A DNA stretch of 64,000 nucleotides from Bombyx mori (GCF_030269925.1 NC_085131.1:3734001-3798000), one strand, 5' to 3'; numbered from the stretch's first letter, positions 33,724 through 44,626 are shown. Notes: a model not told the origin generated them from the sequence alone. Made by a program: numbers and translations.

Positions 33724-33739
33724 TAAGCGAGTGGCCATT

Positions 33740-35239
33740 ATGGCAACAAAGGGTAAGCGACCTATGCGCGCTCTGACGCCCGGCGACAAAATCGAGGCCA
33801 TACAACGGGTCAACGACGGAGAGTCCAAGGCATCGGTCGCACGAGACATAGGCGTGCCAGAGTCCACTCTGCGCGGCTGGTGCAAGAACGAGGACAAACT
33901 GCGCTACATGACGTCACGATTATCGTCACCCGACACGGACAAGAGCAATGACGGCGAGCCTCTAGAGAAACGTGCACGCACCGTGTCCCCGGCCGCGCCC
34001 TCACCCCCCGCGCCCTCCGGCCTCGACCTGACCGCCGCGTCTATACCCACCTCCACCGCCACACAACTACCGCCGGCACCGGCCGACGCTCCCGTGGAAC
34101 TCACAACCAAACGCAGCGAACCATCACCCATCCCGCATGTACCTCGCGAGCGCAGACCGGACCCCGGGGCCAGTGTTTCTATGAGCGCCATCAGCCCGCT
34201 CTCCGGCCTCGGTCACATCCCTGGCCTCTCGCATTCACATCTCGGACTCAGTTTTAACGAAATAGCGACCAATCTCACGCTCTTGGCGCAACTCAACCCG
34301 GGCCTGTCGGCCTTGTCCGCCCAGCCATCTAGTCTTTTGCGGTCGGTGCGATCTCCGAAACCAGCACACAACGGTGGACTCAACTTGAGTGACACCAAAC
34401 ATCGCAAGTCACATCACTCCGATCCTTATCGTCACTCAGGGTCAAAGTCGAGCCATCATCACGGATCATTACCATCGGCGGCCACTCAGCCCGTGGACGA
34501 CACTCTTTGGTATTGGCTAAAAACTCAACAGGCGATGCTGGACCTAACCGCGCAAACGACGGCCGCTCATCCACTACAACTGAGCAAATCCTCCGAGTCA
34601 AGCATGCCATCTAAACCAGTGGCCCCAGCCGCCCCGGTCAATCCACACCTCGACTACAACCGAAACTCGTGGCTGTGGCAATACTATAAACAGTTCGGTG
34701 GCGCTATGCCGCTACCCGAAGACAAACACAAGCCAGCATCTCAGGTACCAAAGGAAAAGACCGCGGAGAACATTCTCTACTCGCAACTCACTAAAGGAAA
34801 GCCGGAGAAGGGAACAGCGATAAGTCCCGACAGACCACAGCTACGCGAAGAGGACACACGCGATACGCCAAATGAAGGCATTCGCGTCGCCACTCCCGTC
34901 GCCAGCCCCGAAATAGGTTCAGAAAACAAGGAACCCATGACCGAACGCAGTCTCGATGCTCCGAGAAACCAAACGAAAGCCAGAACCGTCTTAGATAGTC
35001 TATTATTCAACAATTCGGGCGCAACCACGAACAAGGACTCGGCAGCGGAGAATCAACCGAACGAAGAGTGGGAGACGGGGGCCGCAGAGGCTCTAGAGCA
35101 CGGCGACAAGTTCCTGTCGTGGCTGGAGTCGAGCGGCGACCCGAGCGTGACGCGCATGCACGTGCACCAGCTGCGGGCCCTGCTGCACAACCTGCGGGCG
35201 CGCCGGGCCCCCTCCGCCGAGCACGCGCGCCGCAAGTAA
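33740..35239 (+). CDS. dan: Distal antenna-like pipsqueak-domain transcription factor
   Basis: A nuclear DNA-binding protein of 499 residues. Residues 9-57 are a pipsqueak-type helix-turn-helix (related to the CENP-B N-terminal fold), with the core ASVARDIGVPESTLRGWCKN and then EDKLRYM. This block is nearly diagnostic of the Distal antenna / Distal antenna-related family, which in flies acts in antenna and eye specification. Two Trp/Tyr-rich patches (DDTLWYWLKTQQAMLDL, about 253-269; NSWLWQYYKQFGG, about 309-321) and a Leu/Arg-rich C-terminus probably bind partners; the linkers are Pro/Ser-rich and disordered. I chose the ATG at 33740 (GCCATTATGG context), 17 bases past the acceptor at 33723; the GTG nine bases earlier is not a eukaryotic start. 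GC content is far higher than in the flanks. Single coding exon. It could be dan or danr; the symbol is the family name. Confidence 0.93.
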   Translation: MATKGKRPMRALTPGDKIEAIQRVNDGESKASVARDIGVPESTLRGWCKNEDKLRYMTSRLSSPDTDKSNDGEPLEKRARTVSPAAPSPPAPSGLDLTAASIPTSTATQLPPAPADAPVELTTKRSEPSPIPHVPRERRPDPGASVSMSAISPLSGLGHIPGLSHSHLGLSFNEIATNLTLLAQLNPGLSALSAQPSSLLRSVRSPKPAHNGGLNLSDTKHRKSHHSDPYRHSGSKSSHHHGSLPSAATQPVDDTLWYWLKTQQAMLDLTAQTTAAHPLQLSKSSESSMPSKPVAPAAPVNPHLDYNRNSWLWQYYKQFGGAMPLPEDKHKPASQVPKEKTAENILYSQLTKGKPEKGTAISPDRPQLREEDTRDTPNEGIRVATPVASPEIGSENKEPMTERSLDAPRNQTKARTVLDSLLFNNSGATTNKDSAAENQPNEEWETGAAEALEHGDKFLSWLESSGDPSVTRMHVHQLRALLHNLRARRAPSAEHARRK

Positions 35240-36396
35240 ACACGGACCCCGGTCTAGCTCGCTACAGGGAATACTTCAATTATGTACATAACTACGTCGT
35301 CGCCATTAAGCGTTCACTTGTGATATGTGTAGCCAAAATTTGCGTAATTTCTTTGTTCTAAAAGGAAAGCTATGCATTAATTACATTATTAGTTTAAGGC
35401 AAACGTGTCGAGGAGAAAGGATATCGGTTTTGTTTTCAATGATGCTCATTAACGCTAGCGGGAACACAGCGTGCCGCTAAGCGCTCTAGATTATAGTTAA
35501 ATTCTCCGTGTTCCGGATACATTTAATAGAATATAGGTAGCACAAGTTCAAATGTACAATAGCTTTCCGCGTTTCCCGGAAAGTGTTTCTACTTTAGTTT
35601 TAAGGGATATATTTTATGTTGCCATTCGACGATTACATTCCTAGTTTGTACCCTTATTTATAGTTTATAGTTAAATCATTATGTTCTACTACCTCAAGTC
35701 AAAACTATGTTAAGTCACGCTCGACACACTACCGACTGTATCGGCGTATGGTGTACGTGTGCGTGTGGCGAACGCGGCCTTTGTCGCGGAGGATACCAAA
35801 AAAAAAACTAAAAGGATTCGCCCGCATCTTGTGCCAACATTACGAACAAGGTAATACATAATATTATTGTTAAGAAAATATAGGTCTCTATCGCGTTAGC
35901 ATTCGTCTAATTGTTTTGTATGTGCTCAGTATTTTATATCGTAGACATTGTTCTGTGTCTCAAATCGGAATTGTATTATACGTTAAAGTTTAACAGTTAA
36001 GTACACTGTGATCAAAATTATAAATTATTGAGAGATTATTAATGTATAGAGTGTATTAAATCTTAATGTTATGTATAAGAGAGATTGTCCGGTCGTGACA
36101 AATGTTTTTCGAGATCAAAACGTTGCGACTTCTAGCAACTTCCAGATTATGGCGACTGTTACGCCATCAAATATTAGGTATAATGCGTTTCGTCTTTATT
36201 GTATTAGCTCCACTAAAAATTTATCGAAGAGATTGATATTTTGTACAAAATTGATTTAAAAAAAAAGTAAAAGAAAAAAGAAGGAGATAATAGGATTATA
36301 AAATGATTCTCTTAATCACTTGTTTGTGACCTCGATAATGTTGAATGATTAAACTTGATTGAACTTTAAAGCTGACTTTTATTCATCGCTACCACC
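35240..36396 (+). other. Probable 3' UTR of the Distal antenna-like gene
   Basis: Repeat-free, AT-rich sequence after the stop, ending before a SINE. It has ATTAAA signals near 36053 and 36348 but no canonical AATAAA that I could single out, so the 3' end is not fixed. Confidence 0.4.
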
Positions 36397-36629
36397 TTTT
36401 TTTATTGCTTCGATGGGTGGACGAGCTCACAGCCCATCAGATGTTAAGTGGTTACTGGAGCCCATAGACATCTACAACGTAAATTCGCTACCCACCTTGA
36501 GATATGAATTTTAAGGTCTCATTACAACGGCTGCCCCATCCTTCAGACCGAAACACATTACTGCTTCACGGCAGAAATAGGGCGGTGGTACCTACCCGCG
36601 CGGACTCACAAGAGGTCTTACCACCCGTA
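36397..36629 (-). repeat. SINE (Bm1-like), 5'-truncated
   Basis: TTTTTTTATTGCTTCGATGGGTGG to CTTACCACCCGTA. Lacks the CTATACTTGA block. Confidence 0.85.
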
Positions 36630-36741
36630 GTTGACCACCTTGACCATAATAACGGAAGTTTTTTTAATAAGTTTGCTATAATAACAGTGGCTCTCAATCA
36701 TCATGTCGCGACACATTAGTATGTCGCAAGCTTTCAAGTCT

Positions 36742-36948
36742 GTCGGAGATTTACACACACGCTAACCGAGTTACTCGCCGGATCTTCTCAGTGGGTCACG
36801 TTTCCGATCCGATGGTAGATTCTGAAAAGCACTGTTCTTACTAGGACCAGTGTTAGCAATTCTCGTAGGTTAAGCCCGTGAGCTCACCTACCGGTCCATG
36901 AGTGGCCGAAATAGCCTCTTAGGCTACCAATGATTAGGCAGGAAAAAA
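36742..36948 (+). repeat. LINE 3' end (BMC1-like)
   Basis: CCGAGTTACTCGCCGGATCTTCTCAGTGGG through GATTAGGCAGGAAAAAA. Truncated at the hairpin. Confidence 0.75.
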
Positions 36949-37220
36949 TCTATCTATGATGAGCCGGGGTAATTGCATCTCTGAACTACGTATGGAGTAA
37001 ATACATATACAACTATTTACTAGATGATACCTGTACAACTTATTAAATTATCGATATATGATTTTACAACCATGTATAGGTATAATAGGTACCTTTAGTT
37101 CATGTATCACATTTTAATAATTATTATTTAAGAGTGCCGCGTATTTTTGGAGTTAGCGTCTCGCTCAGAAAAAAAAGTTGAAAGTTTGAGAGCCGCTGGT
37201 ATAGGAGTGGAGAGGAGGAG

Positions 37221-37405
37221 ATTTTTTCAGGGGACTTTTTGGAGGATCCCGAGAAGTTACGTCCAGCGGCTTTGTTTCATTTTCCCACATTTTTGTACTT
37301 TCACAGATATTAAACCACCGTTATTAAACATTTAAACCTGAAAAAACGCTAAATAGACAAAATAAAACAAATCACACAACTTCACTCCTCGCGTTCCCGC
37401 CAAAA
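37221..37405 (+). repeat. Dispersed repeat 'family D'
   Basis: Contains AAACCACCGTTATTAAACAT, AGACAAAATAAAACAAATCA and ACTTCACTCCTCGCGTTCCC. Other copies are at 58571-58730 (plus) and 63748-63914 (minus). Non-coding; class not identified. Confidence 0.75.
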
Positions 37406-38324
37406 AGTTCTTCCAGAGAGAATCGCTTTCTAAATACCCACAGATAAAATTAATCCACATAACGCGACATAGACACAAAGGGCTCATTCATTTAGACATG
37501 TACTTCTACACAGCAGGATGTCACAGAGAGGCATTAAATGTTTCGTTGGCAATTCATACGTTGCTTTATTAATCATAGCGGATCCACATTCTACACAGGG
37601 TCCCTACTAACAGAATTGCACTATGCAATTCTAGGACCAGAACCTACAATGTTTGTTTGTACTGTATATATTTCTTTTTTTTCAGTTTACGTTTTATGTA
37701 GTTATTCCAATATATTTTTTCAATAAATAGTCGTAGTATACATAATAATACATAAATATACTCGTTAGACGTTTCCCAATTTACACGGTAGCTACCCCAG
37801 AGCGCACTTGAGGTAAATGCGGCCCTGGATACCACCCTTTCTGTATCTCCCGCCAAGCATTTATAGTCATAAGAGTATGATTAAAGATCCATCCAGCCTA
37901 ACAATATTGTTAAGACTTCACACCCGTGTGTTACGGTTTATGACGTCATTAACTCAGTATTGTCTACGAGGCTCGATGACCCCTCAGGTAGAATTCAGGT
38001 GTAAAAGTCTTTGATCACTTATCTGCGATCTTTCATCGTTCATCCAAATTCCTTTTACCCATCCTTAGCCGTTATTTTCTTAGTGTGGGCCAAATTCAAG
38101 AATAAAATATTATCGCCTGTTTGTCTTGTGATTACAACCCTGACTGTACCATTGGATCCAACATCGATACCCGTACGGAGTCGATAAATAAAGTTTAAAG
38201 TCGCGCGAGGTTACAGATTTAAAGATAACAAGATTTTTTATTAAATTACATTTTTCCTTCTGCATATTATTATCTTCTTGCTATCCATTGTATATAACAA
38301 TTAATGGAAAATTAAATAACTTAC

Positions 38325-38450
38325 GTGCAACATCGGCTTGCTAAGCGCTTCGTAATCGAAGTAATCTGCGACTAAAGAAGCCAGCCCCTGCCAGGTAGAC
38401 GTGTCAGAATAGCAGAGCTTCGTTGGACGTATAGAGGTGCACACCATTTT
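38325..38450 (-). CDS. lobo: DRC7/lobo homologue, coding exon 2
   Basis: Bounded by CCAAAG|AAAATGG on the right and CAC|GTAAGT on the left; phase 0 at both ends; 42 codons. It encodes KMVCTSIRPTKL, then DTSTWQGLASLVADYFDYEAL. In DRC7 (CCDC135) proteins the NECG...K(F/M)VCTT(L/I)RPT segment is contiguous, and exon 1 here ends with NECGLQ in matching phase, so the two exons join without adjustment. The following part of the protein, including the papain-like-fold region and coiled coils, was not found to the left, so the rest of the gene must lie across a long intron or outside the window. Confidence 0.82.
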
Positions 38451-39461
38451 CTTTGGATAAAAATGTAAAAGACATTTATGAAATTCGCAACCTTTAAGAA
38501 ACTGTATTTTAGGATTCCTATCGTATCCTACAGCCTACTTGCTGTTTGATTGATGAATTGACACACATATAACTCTATTATTGCAGAGAAACAAGCATTA
38601 AATTAGTCTGTTTAAAAGTACTTTTACTAATTAATTTTGAGTTTTATTTTTCTCTTTCAAATCAAATGAAATCAAAAAAATTTTATTCAACATAAATGAA
38701 AGTACATACTTGTTGAACGTCAAGAGAACTACCGCCAATTCACAAGAACTAGCCTCCGTCCTGAGAAGAATTGGCAAGAAACTCAGCGGGCATGTCTTTT
38801 TTTTTACATATAAAATTATTATTTATTTATTTTTTAATATTATTATTTTTTTAAATATGAATTTTTTACAATGAATATTATAACGTAACAATTACTACGA
38901 TATTGAAATGCCCGGAGCGAGCAACTCATTCCCACTTTGTGCAATCTTCTAGATAATCATTGACTTTATAGTAAGCTTTATTGCACAGATGTTCTTTAAT
39001 AGTTTTCTTAAACCTATGTATATGTAGGTTCTGAACATCATGTGGGATTTTGTTGTACAGGCGCACAGACAAACACCCGAATGAATTTCGTATCTTATGT
39101 AACCTACTCATCGGCACAACAAGCTTGTGTTTGTTCCTAGTATTTCTATTATGTATGTCCGACTGTTTAGGAAACTCCTCAATATGTTTACGAACATACA
39201 TCAAATTTTCAAAAATGTACTGGGATGGCATAGTGAGAACTTTAATTTCTTTAAATTTCTCCCTCAGGGATTCCCTTGAGTGCATGTTATAAATAGCACG
39301 TATAGCTCTTTTCTGCAGAATAAATATCATTTCTACATCGGCCGCATTGCCCCATAGCAAAATGCCATAGGACATGACACTGTGGAAGTAACTAAAGTAA
39401 ACTAAACGAGCCGTGTCCGCGTTTGTTAACATTCTAATTTTTTTTACTGCGTATGCTGCAG

Positions 39462-39498
<37 letters not shown>

Positions 39499-39723
39499 AT
39501 TGAAAGTTTACTGGTGGCCCGAAGGCCTTTCCAGTTTCACCAGGACAGGTGGGCGAGCAAAGGCTCAGCCAAGAGGGGTGGGATTTGCTAACAACTGCCC
39601 GAGCGCCTCCGAAGGAGACCTAACAACTCAAGAGCAATTGTTTCGCGAATGAATCTACTACCGGATCGGAATCGCGACCCGCTGAGAAGATCCGGCGAGA
39701 AACTCAGCGGGCTGATGCATGGG

Positions 39724-42606
39724 TTAGGTTGCACGTCGACCTCTTTGTCGAGTTCGACGAGTACGGTTACCGGGGTCCCTAAGCCTGCCCCTAGTATTAG
39801 AGCTGAAGGCATCTAATGCAAAGGTTATTGGATCTGATGGATCCGTAAGGACGTGTCTAGGGCGTCGACGGTGACTGGCTCCTGCATGATCAGGATTCGG
39901 GGAGTAGTCAGCGGCGGCAACGATAAGGCGATTATCATGACGCATAGCCTTATCGAAGTATCGTTCCGACGCTGACTTCATGTATTTCCGAATTGATTCG
40001 AGGCCCAGGTCGTCGTGTAGGTCAACGTTCCTCACGAACCACGGAGCCCCGACAGCTAACCTGCAAAAGCGGGATTGTAGGGATTGGAGGGTGTCTATGT
40101 GTGTGCGGGCCGCGTGAGCGAACACCACACTCGCGTAAGTCATGACGGGCCTTATGCAAGTTTTGTAAAGTGTCACCTTGTTCCGAAGGGACATTTTACT
40201 CCGCTTACAGATCATGGGGTAGAGTCTACCGAGAATAAACGCGGCACGGTCACGGACTGATTTTATATGCGGGCGGAATGTCATCGATGCATCCAGGGTA
40301 ACGCCCAGGTACTTGACCTTCCTGGCCCAGGGTATGGGTTGTCTAAAGAGAGTAATCGGGGGTGTGAGATTCCTCCTCCTAATCCGGGAGGAAATCCGTG
40401 TGGAGCTTCCCCTCTGAAATAGCACCGCAGTACTTTTCGCTGGGTTGATGTCTATGCGCCATTTTCGGAACCACTGTCCTAGGGCTAGGGCTGCGCTCTG
40501 AAGCTTCTTCGCGATTAGGGACTTATTTCTACTAGAATAGTAAACAGTCGTGTCGTCGGCGAATAAAGCTAAATGGGTCGGCGGCGACCGGGGAATATCG
40601 TTGACGAATAAGCTAAATAGGAGGGGTGAGAGGACAGAGCCTTGCGGGACTCCAGCTGTGAGAGGTCGTGGGGAGGAGCGGGTTCCCTCGACTCGATATC
40701 GAAAAGAGCGGTTCGACAAGAAGTCCCGTATGATGAGCACGAGACTATCCGGCACGCCCATGTTGAATAGTTTGAAAATCAAACCATTGTGCCAGACTTT
40801 GTCGAACGCTTTTGCGACGTCGAAGAAGAGAGCTCCCGTGTATAACGGTTTTGGTCGATTAAGCCCCACAAGAATGTGCTCCGTGAGGCGGTGCACCTGT
40901 TGAACGCATGAGTGATTTGTACGGAATCCGAATTGTTCATCGATAAGAATGCCATTGGATGAGATGAAGTCTCTGAGGCGTTTGTAGAGCAGACGCTCAT
41001 ACAGTTTGCCTAGAGACATGAGGAGGCTAATCGGGCGGTAGCTCGTCGGATCATTTTTTGGTTTACCGGGTTTATGTATGCCGATAACGTCCGCTTCTTT
41101 CCACACCGCGGGAAAGATACAGTTCGCCATAGCGGCATTGAAAATAGATGCCAACATCACGATGAGTTGGACGGGTAGAAGTTTAATAACGCGGTTGGAT
41201 ATACCGTCGGAACCGGGAGCCTTGCGAGGACGTAGGTCTTTGATCAAGTCTTTAACTTCCATCGGGGTGACGGGTGGTAACGCATCAGAGGGTGGCAAGG
41301 AGGCTCTGCGTTCTACCTCACTGTCTACTAATTCTACATGAACAGGGTCCACGGATTGAGTGCTGGGCGTGCACTGGGTTTGCAATGTATCGGCCAGCAG
41401 CTCTGCTTTTTCGTCATCATCGAACGCCGCGAGTCGGCCTGAGGGGCCTACGAGGGGGGGCATAGTTACTACCGTATCCGATTTGAGAGTACGAGCTAAG
41501 CGGTAGTAAGACCTTTGGGAGGGCGCGAGTCCTTCTAAGAAATCAGACCATCTGGCATCTCGGACTTCGGCGATGCGAGACTTTACGTCGCGTTGTAGGG
41601 CACGCATTCGAATACGATTTTCCGCGGTAGGATACCTGTCGTAGGCGCGTATCGAGGCGTTCTTAGCTCTAAGAAGTTCCCTAATATCGTCGGACAATTT
41701 GAAGCGGTGAAGGAAGTCCTCCGCTACAACTTGTTTCGATGACCTATCTAATGTCGAGGTGATGTGTGACGTTAAGATGTCTATGGCTTCAGCGGTATCC
41801 TGAGGAGAGGGGATAGAGTCCGGGTTAAACGGGAGCGATGGTGGATCAGATTCAGCCAGGCTGATGCCCAGCGTGTGCCAATCCACCACAGTCCTCGTGA
41901 CGGGAACGGAATCGGGAGCGCGACCGAGCTTCATAACGACGGGACGGTGGTCTGAATCTAACTCTGAAACTACTTCGATCGAGTGTAAGCGCAGAGTTAC
42001 GTTTTTTAATAACGCTATGTCGAGTATATCCGGGCGATGCGCGATATTTAGCGGGTAGTGAGTCGGGGTTAGCGGAGCGACGATATCGAAGGCGAGATCA
42101 TCGACTAACGCGTCAAGCCGCCTGCCATTCGGGGTTGTGGTGTGTGAGTTCCACCTGATGTGTTTACAATTTAGGTCGCCCGCCAGAATGACAGAGCTCC
42201 CCATACCGAGCAGCGCCTCGATATCACTGCTTAGAACGATCTTATCCGGTGGAAGATAAACGGACGCGATAACGATCGGCGCGTGTCCCGTCAGTGAGAT
42301 TCGGCACACTGATGCTTCGATATTAGCGAGCGCGGGAGGATCGAGCGGGACGCAATGCAGGGCTCTTCTATAGTAAATGACGGTACCACCACCACGGGCA
42401 GAGAGCCTGTCGTTCCTGACCATGTTATAGTTCGCGATTTTAGGGTCACGGCGCGCGGGCTTAAGTAGGGTCTCCTGCACTAAAAAGATATCAATTTGGT
42501 GGTCACGCAAAAAGTCAGAAACCTGATCACGTTGATTTGCGAGACCGTAAGCGTTAAAAAATCCTATCGTTACGGATAGGGGCTTTATTCTACTTATATA
42601 CGCCAT
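39724..42606 (-). CDS. LINE ORF2: AP-endonuclease plus reverse transcriptase
   Basis: 960 residues with no frameshift. The N-terminal APE-type endonuclease has VQETLLK, the GDLNCKHIRW motif and SDHRP (about residue 216). The central reverse transcriptase has KAPGSDGISN, YRPISLLMSLGKLYERLL, FDVAKAFDKVWH, GVPQGSVLSPLLFSLFVNDIP and the catalytic FADD (about residue 680). The C-terminus is Arg-rich, and its coding region overlaps the 3' hairpin zone. The ATG at 42606 lies 3 bp after the ORF1 stop, suggesting coupled reinitiation, as in other jockey-clade elements. The enzyme would nick the target and copy its RNA in place. Shadow frames on the plus strand in this interval are not genes. Confidence 0.95.
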   Translation of the reverse strand: MAYISRIKPLSVTIGFFNAYGLANQRDQVSDFLRDHQIDIFLVQETLLKPARRDPKIANYNMVRNDRLSARGGGTVIYYRRALHCVPLDPPALANIEASVCRISLTGHAPIVIASVYLPPDKIVLSSDIEALLGMGSSVILAGDLNCKHIRWNSHTTTPNGRRLDALVDDLAFDIVAPLTPTHYPLNIAHRPDILDIALLKNVTLRLHSIEVVSELDSDHRPVVMKLGRAPDSVPVTRTVVDWHTLGISLAESDPPSLPFNPDSIPSPQDTAEAIDILTSHITSTLDRSSKQVVAEDFLHRFKLSDDIRELLRAKNASIRAYDRYPTAENRIRMRALQRDVKSRIAEVRDARWSDFLEGLAPSQRSYYRLARTLKSDTVVTMPPLVGPSGRLAAFDDDEKAELLADTLQTQCTPSTQSVDPVHVELVDSEVERRASLPPSDALPPVTPMEVKDLIKDLRPRKAPGSDGISNRVIKLLPVQLIVMLASIFNAAMANCIFPAVWKEADVIGIHKPGKPKNDPTSYRPISLLMSLGKLYERLLYKRLRDFISSNGILIDEQFGFRTNHSCVQQVHRLTEHILVGLNRPKPLYTGALFFDVAKAFDKVWHNGLIFKLFNMGVPDSLVLIIRDFLSNRSFRYRVEGTRSSPRPLTAGVPQGSVLSPLLFSLFVNDIPRSPPTHLALFADDTTVYYSSRNKSLIAKKLQSAALALGQWFRKWRIDINPAKSTAVLFQRGSSTRISSRIRRRNLTPPITLFRQPIPWARKVKYLGVTLDASMTFRPHIKSVRDRAAFILGRLYPMICKRSKMSLRNKVTLYKTCIRPVMTYASVVFAHAARTHIDTLQSLQSRFCRLAVGAPWFVRNVDLHDDLGLESIRKYMKSASERYFDKAMRHDNRLIVAAADYSPNPDHAGASHRRRPRHVLTDPSDPITFALDAFSSNTRGRLRDPGNRTRRTRQRGRRAT

Positions 42607-42609
42607 TGA

Positions 42610-43570
42610 TTACCGGCGGAGTGAGGGGAGGACGTACGTATTTAATGACGCGTATACGTCGGCGTATTCCTGCACAACGGCGATAAAGTGTTGTGCAGTG
42701 GAGGCAGCGCGAATGGCGTCGCCCAAAGCGTTAACGCGCTCAAAGTTGATCGACTGAAAGAAGTCGATCGCTAAAGCGAGATTGTCGGACGCGGTCGGAG
42801 GGCAAGTCGCGGGAGAGGGACGAGTCGCGGGGGCGGGACGAATCGCGGAGGAGGGAGTTGTAGCCGTGTTCGTGTACGGCAGCGGTTTTGCCCAGGCCGA
42901 GACACTGGGCACCGCCGCCGGAACGAACGCTGGCTTAGCCTGCGACGCAGAGGGTGCCGAGGCTTTGATGTCTGGGCCGGAAGCTCGGAGGCGGTTTTGG
43001 CGGGCGACGCGGCGATTTATTTTAGGGGCTCGGGGGCAACCACGGTAATTCGCGGGGTGACCCTGTGTTCGACACAGGACGCAGCTAGGCGGTTCCGTCG
43101 CGGTTTTTTGGTCGCGAGCGCAGAGGGCCGTGGCGTGATCGCCCAAACACTTAACACATCGGGGGCGCGCGTGACAGTTACGGGAAGAGTGCCCGTACAA
43201 TTGACAGTTATGGCACTGGCTAGGAGTGCCTTTTTTATGGGGGGCTTCGACAGCGATACCAGAGAGCCTACAGACGGTCTGTGTGTTAAAGATTTTCTTA
43301 CCCTCGGGGGTAGGCTGGAGAGCGACTAGAACCATATTATATGGCTCCCTACCGCGACCGGTGTGCATACGGTGCACAGAATTCACTGGTAGGCCTTGTT
43401 CTAACAGGTCGGCTTTTACGAGCTCTACATCTAACTCTTTAGGGATTCCGCGTATTACAACGCGGAGTTCGCGCTCCTCCTGGAGCGTATACGTATGGAA
43501 ACTTATACGCTCCTTACGGAGGTAAGAAGAGAGGGCCCTATGGTCGTCGGGTGTTTGAACCTTAATTTGA
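42610..43570 (-). CDS. LINE ORF1 (Gag-like), 5'-truncated
   Basis: The frame is open from the element edge (43570) to TAA at 42610, about 319 codons. The first internal Met (43386) is not the true start, since the reading frame continues upstream with clear ORF1-type sequence (TYTLQEERELRVVIRGIPKEL, an RRM/PRE_C2HC-like segment). Three zinc knuckles follow: CHNCQLYGHSSRNC, CVKCLGDHATALC and CVLCRTQGHPANYRGC. The tail is Pro/Ala-rich, then amphipathic. It is an RNA-binding packaging protein in the family. Confidence 0.9.
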
Positions 43571-44317
43571 ATGCTGCAGAGCTGAGCTTACTCGCCAATT
43601 TATGAATATGAGGTCCCCACTGCAGTTTGGAGTCCACTGTTATACCAAGAAATACGGTTGACTCAACAAGCTCCAATGATTCCTCAGAAACAATTACATC
43701 ACTATCCACTTGTCTCACATTTAAAGATGGTTTAATACATTTTAAAGTAAATTTAATACATTTAGTTTTCTTACTATTCAATAATAGGTTATTGATACGG
43801 AACCAATGAACCACACACGAAATCGCATCATTCACTTCGTCATAGACTTGTAGTTGTCGTTTAATTTTAAATAATAAAGATGTATCATCTGCGAATAATA
43901 CGACCTCGTGTCGGGACTCAATAAAACTAGGTAAATCGTTTATATATATTAGAAATAAAAAAGGACCCAAAATGGAACCCTGAGGTACACCCATTTTCAA
44001 CAAGGTGCCTGAAGATCTATTACCTTTCACATCTACTGTTTGTATCCGTCCTGATAAATAGGAAGTAATAAGTTCCAATGCACCATCCCTAATACCATAG
44101 TGATGTAGTTTCCTCACCAATGTTTCATGTTCAACACAGTCAAATGCTTTGGACAAGTCACAGAAAATTCCAAGACAATCATGCGATTCCTCCCAAGATT
44201 TAAAAATATTTTTGACTAGATAAGCACCTGCATCAGTTGTAGAGCGACCCCTGGTAAACCCGAATTGTTTAGTATGAAGCAGGTTATTTGAATTAAAATC
44301 GAATACTTCACAGCTTT

Positions 44318-44626
44318 CGTGGTCCCGATCCACTAACGGTGCTTTTAGGTACCCCAAGCACCGGTCATTGTTCTTGTCGAACCCGTCGCTTGCACGAAAG
44401 GCTCGGCGAGTAAATTAACCCACAGACACAGCCCACTGAGTTTCACGCCGGATCTTCTCACTGGGTCGCGTTTCCGATCGGGTGGTAGATTCTGCGAAGC
44501 GCGGCTCTTGCTAGGGTTCGTGTTAGTAACAACGTAGGGTTTTAGCCCCGTGAGCTCACCTCCCGATGACGCTGATATGATTTCTCAAGACCATCAGCTT
44601 AGGTAGGAAATACAATTTAAAAAAAA
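44318..44626 (+). repeat. LINE 3' end (BMC1-like), full tail
   Basis: It abuts the 5' end of the split LINE head to head. Runs from GGTCCCGATCCACTAACGG through GGTGCTTTTAGGTACCCC and the hairpin (GAGTTTCACGCCGG variant) to TTAGGTAGGAAA. Lies in the lobo intron. Confidence 0.85.

Larger units (their letters stand above)
39466..43570 (-). mobile_element. Jockey-type non-LTR retrotransposon, nearly complete, 13-bp TSD
   Basis: A 4.1-kb insertion flanked by identical ATGCTGCAGAGCT at 39453-39465 and 43571-43583, with a roughly 30-base poly-T (A-tail) at 39466-39495. It encodes most of ORF1 and an uninterrupted ORF2 (listed next). The 3' UTR carries the CCCGCTGAG...CTCAGCGGG hairpin. The 5' end stops within ORF1, a typical truncation, so this copy could not by itself start a new round of transposition. 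Intact frames and exact duplications imply a recent insertion. Confidence 0.95.
38650..44316 (-). mobile_element. CR1/jockey-like LINE, 5'-truncated, split by another LINE
   Basis: Two pieces of one element: 43571-44316 (reverse transcriptase with FGFTRGRSTTDA, CDLSKAFDCVEHE, GVPQGSILGPFLF and FADDTSLL) and 38650-39465 (C-terminal region with SVMSYGILLWGNA, stop at about 38926, 3' UTR and A-rich tail). The interruption is 39466-43570. Dropping the insert and one 13-bp duplicate restores a continuous frame across the join. No endonuclease domain remains, because the 5' end is cut off in RT. The 3' UTR holds a variant of the hairpin found in the other LINE families. It lies entirely inside the lobo intron, in the same orientation as lobo. 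Confidence 0.9.

Noticed and set aside
33731..33739. GTG start giving three extra residues on the dan-like protein
   Set aside because: Eukaryotic start codons are ATG; the ATG at 33740 has good context and lies just after the splice acceptor.
33810..35361. Several open frames on both strands within the dan coding exon
   Set aside because: They are shadows caused by high GC content; only one frame has the pipsqueak domain and family motifs.
37644..38320. A further DRC7 exon between dan and exon 2
   Set aside because: I translated the minus strand here by eye and found no match to the expected KGNCF-type block.
40550..43525. Plus-strand frames of 60-117 codons
   Set aside because: They are antisense to the LINE ORF1/ORF2 and carry no domain.
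43503..44357. A single 284-codon reverse transcriptase protein
   Set aside because: Its last 22 residues come from the inserted LINE and its first residues from the neighbouring LINE fragment; only 43571-44316 belongs to the split element.
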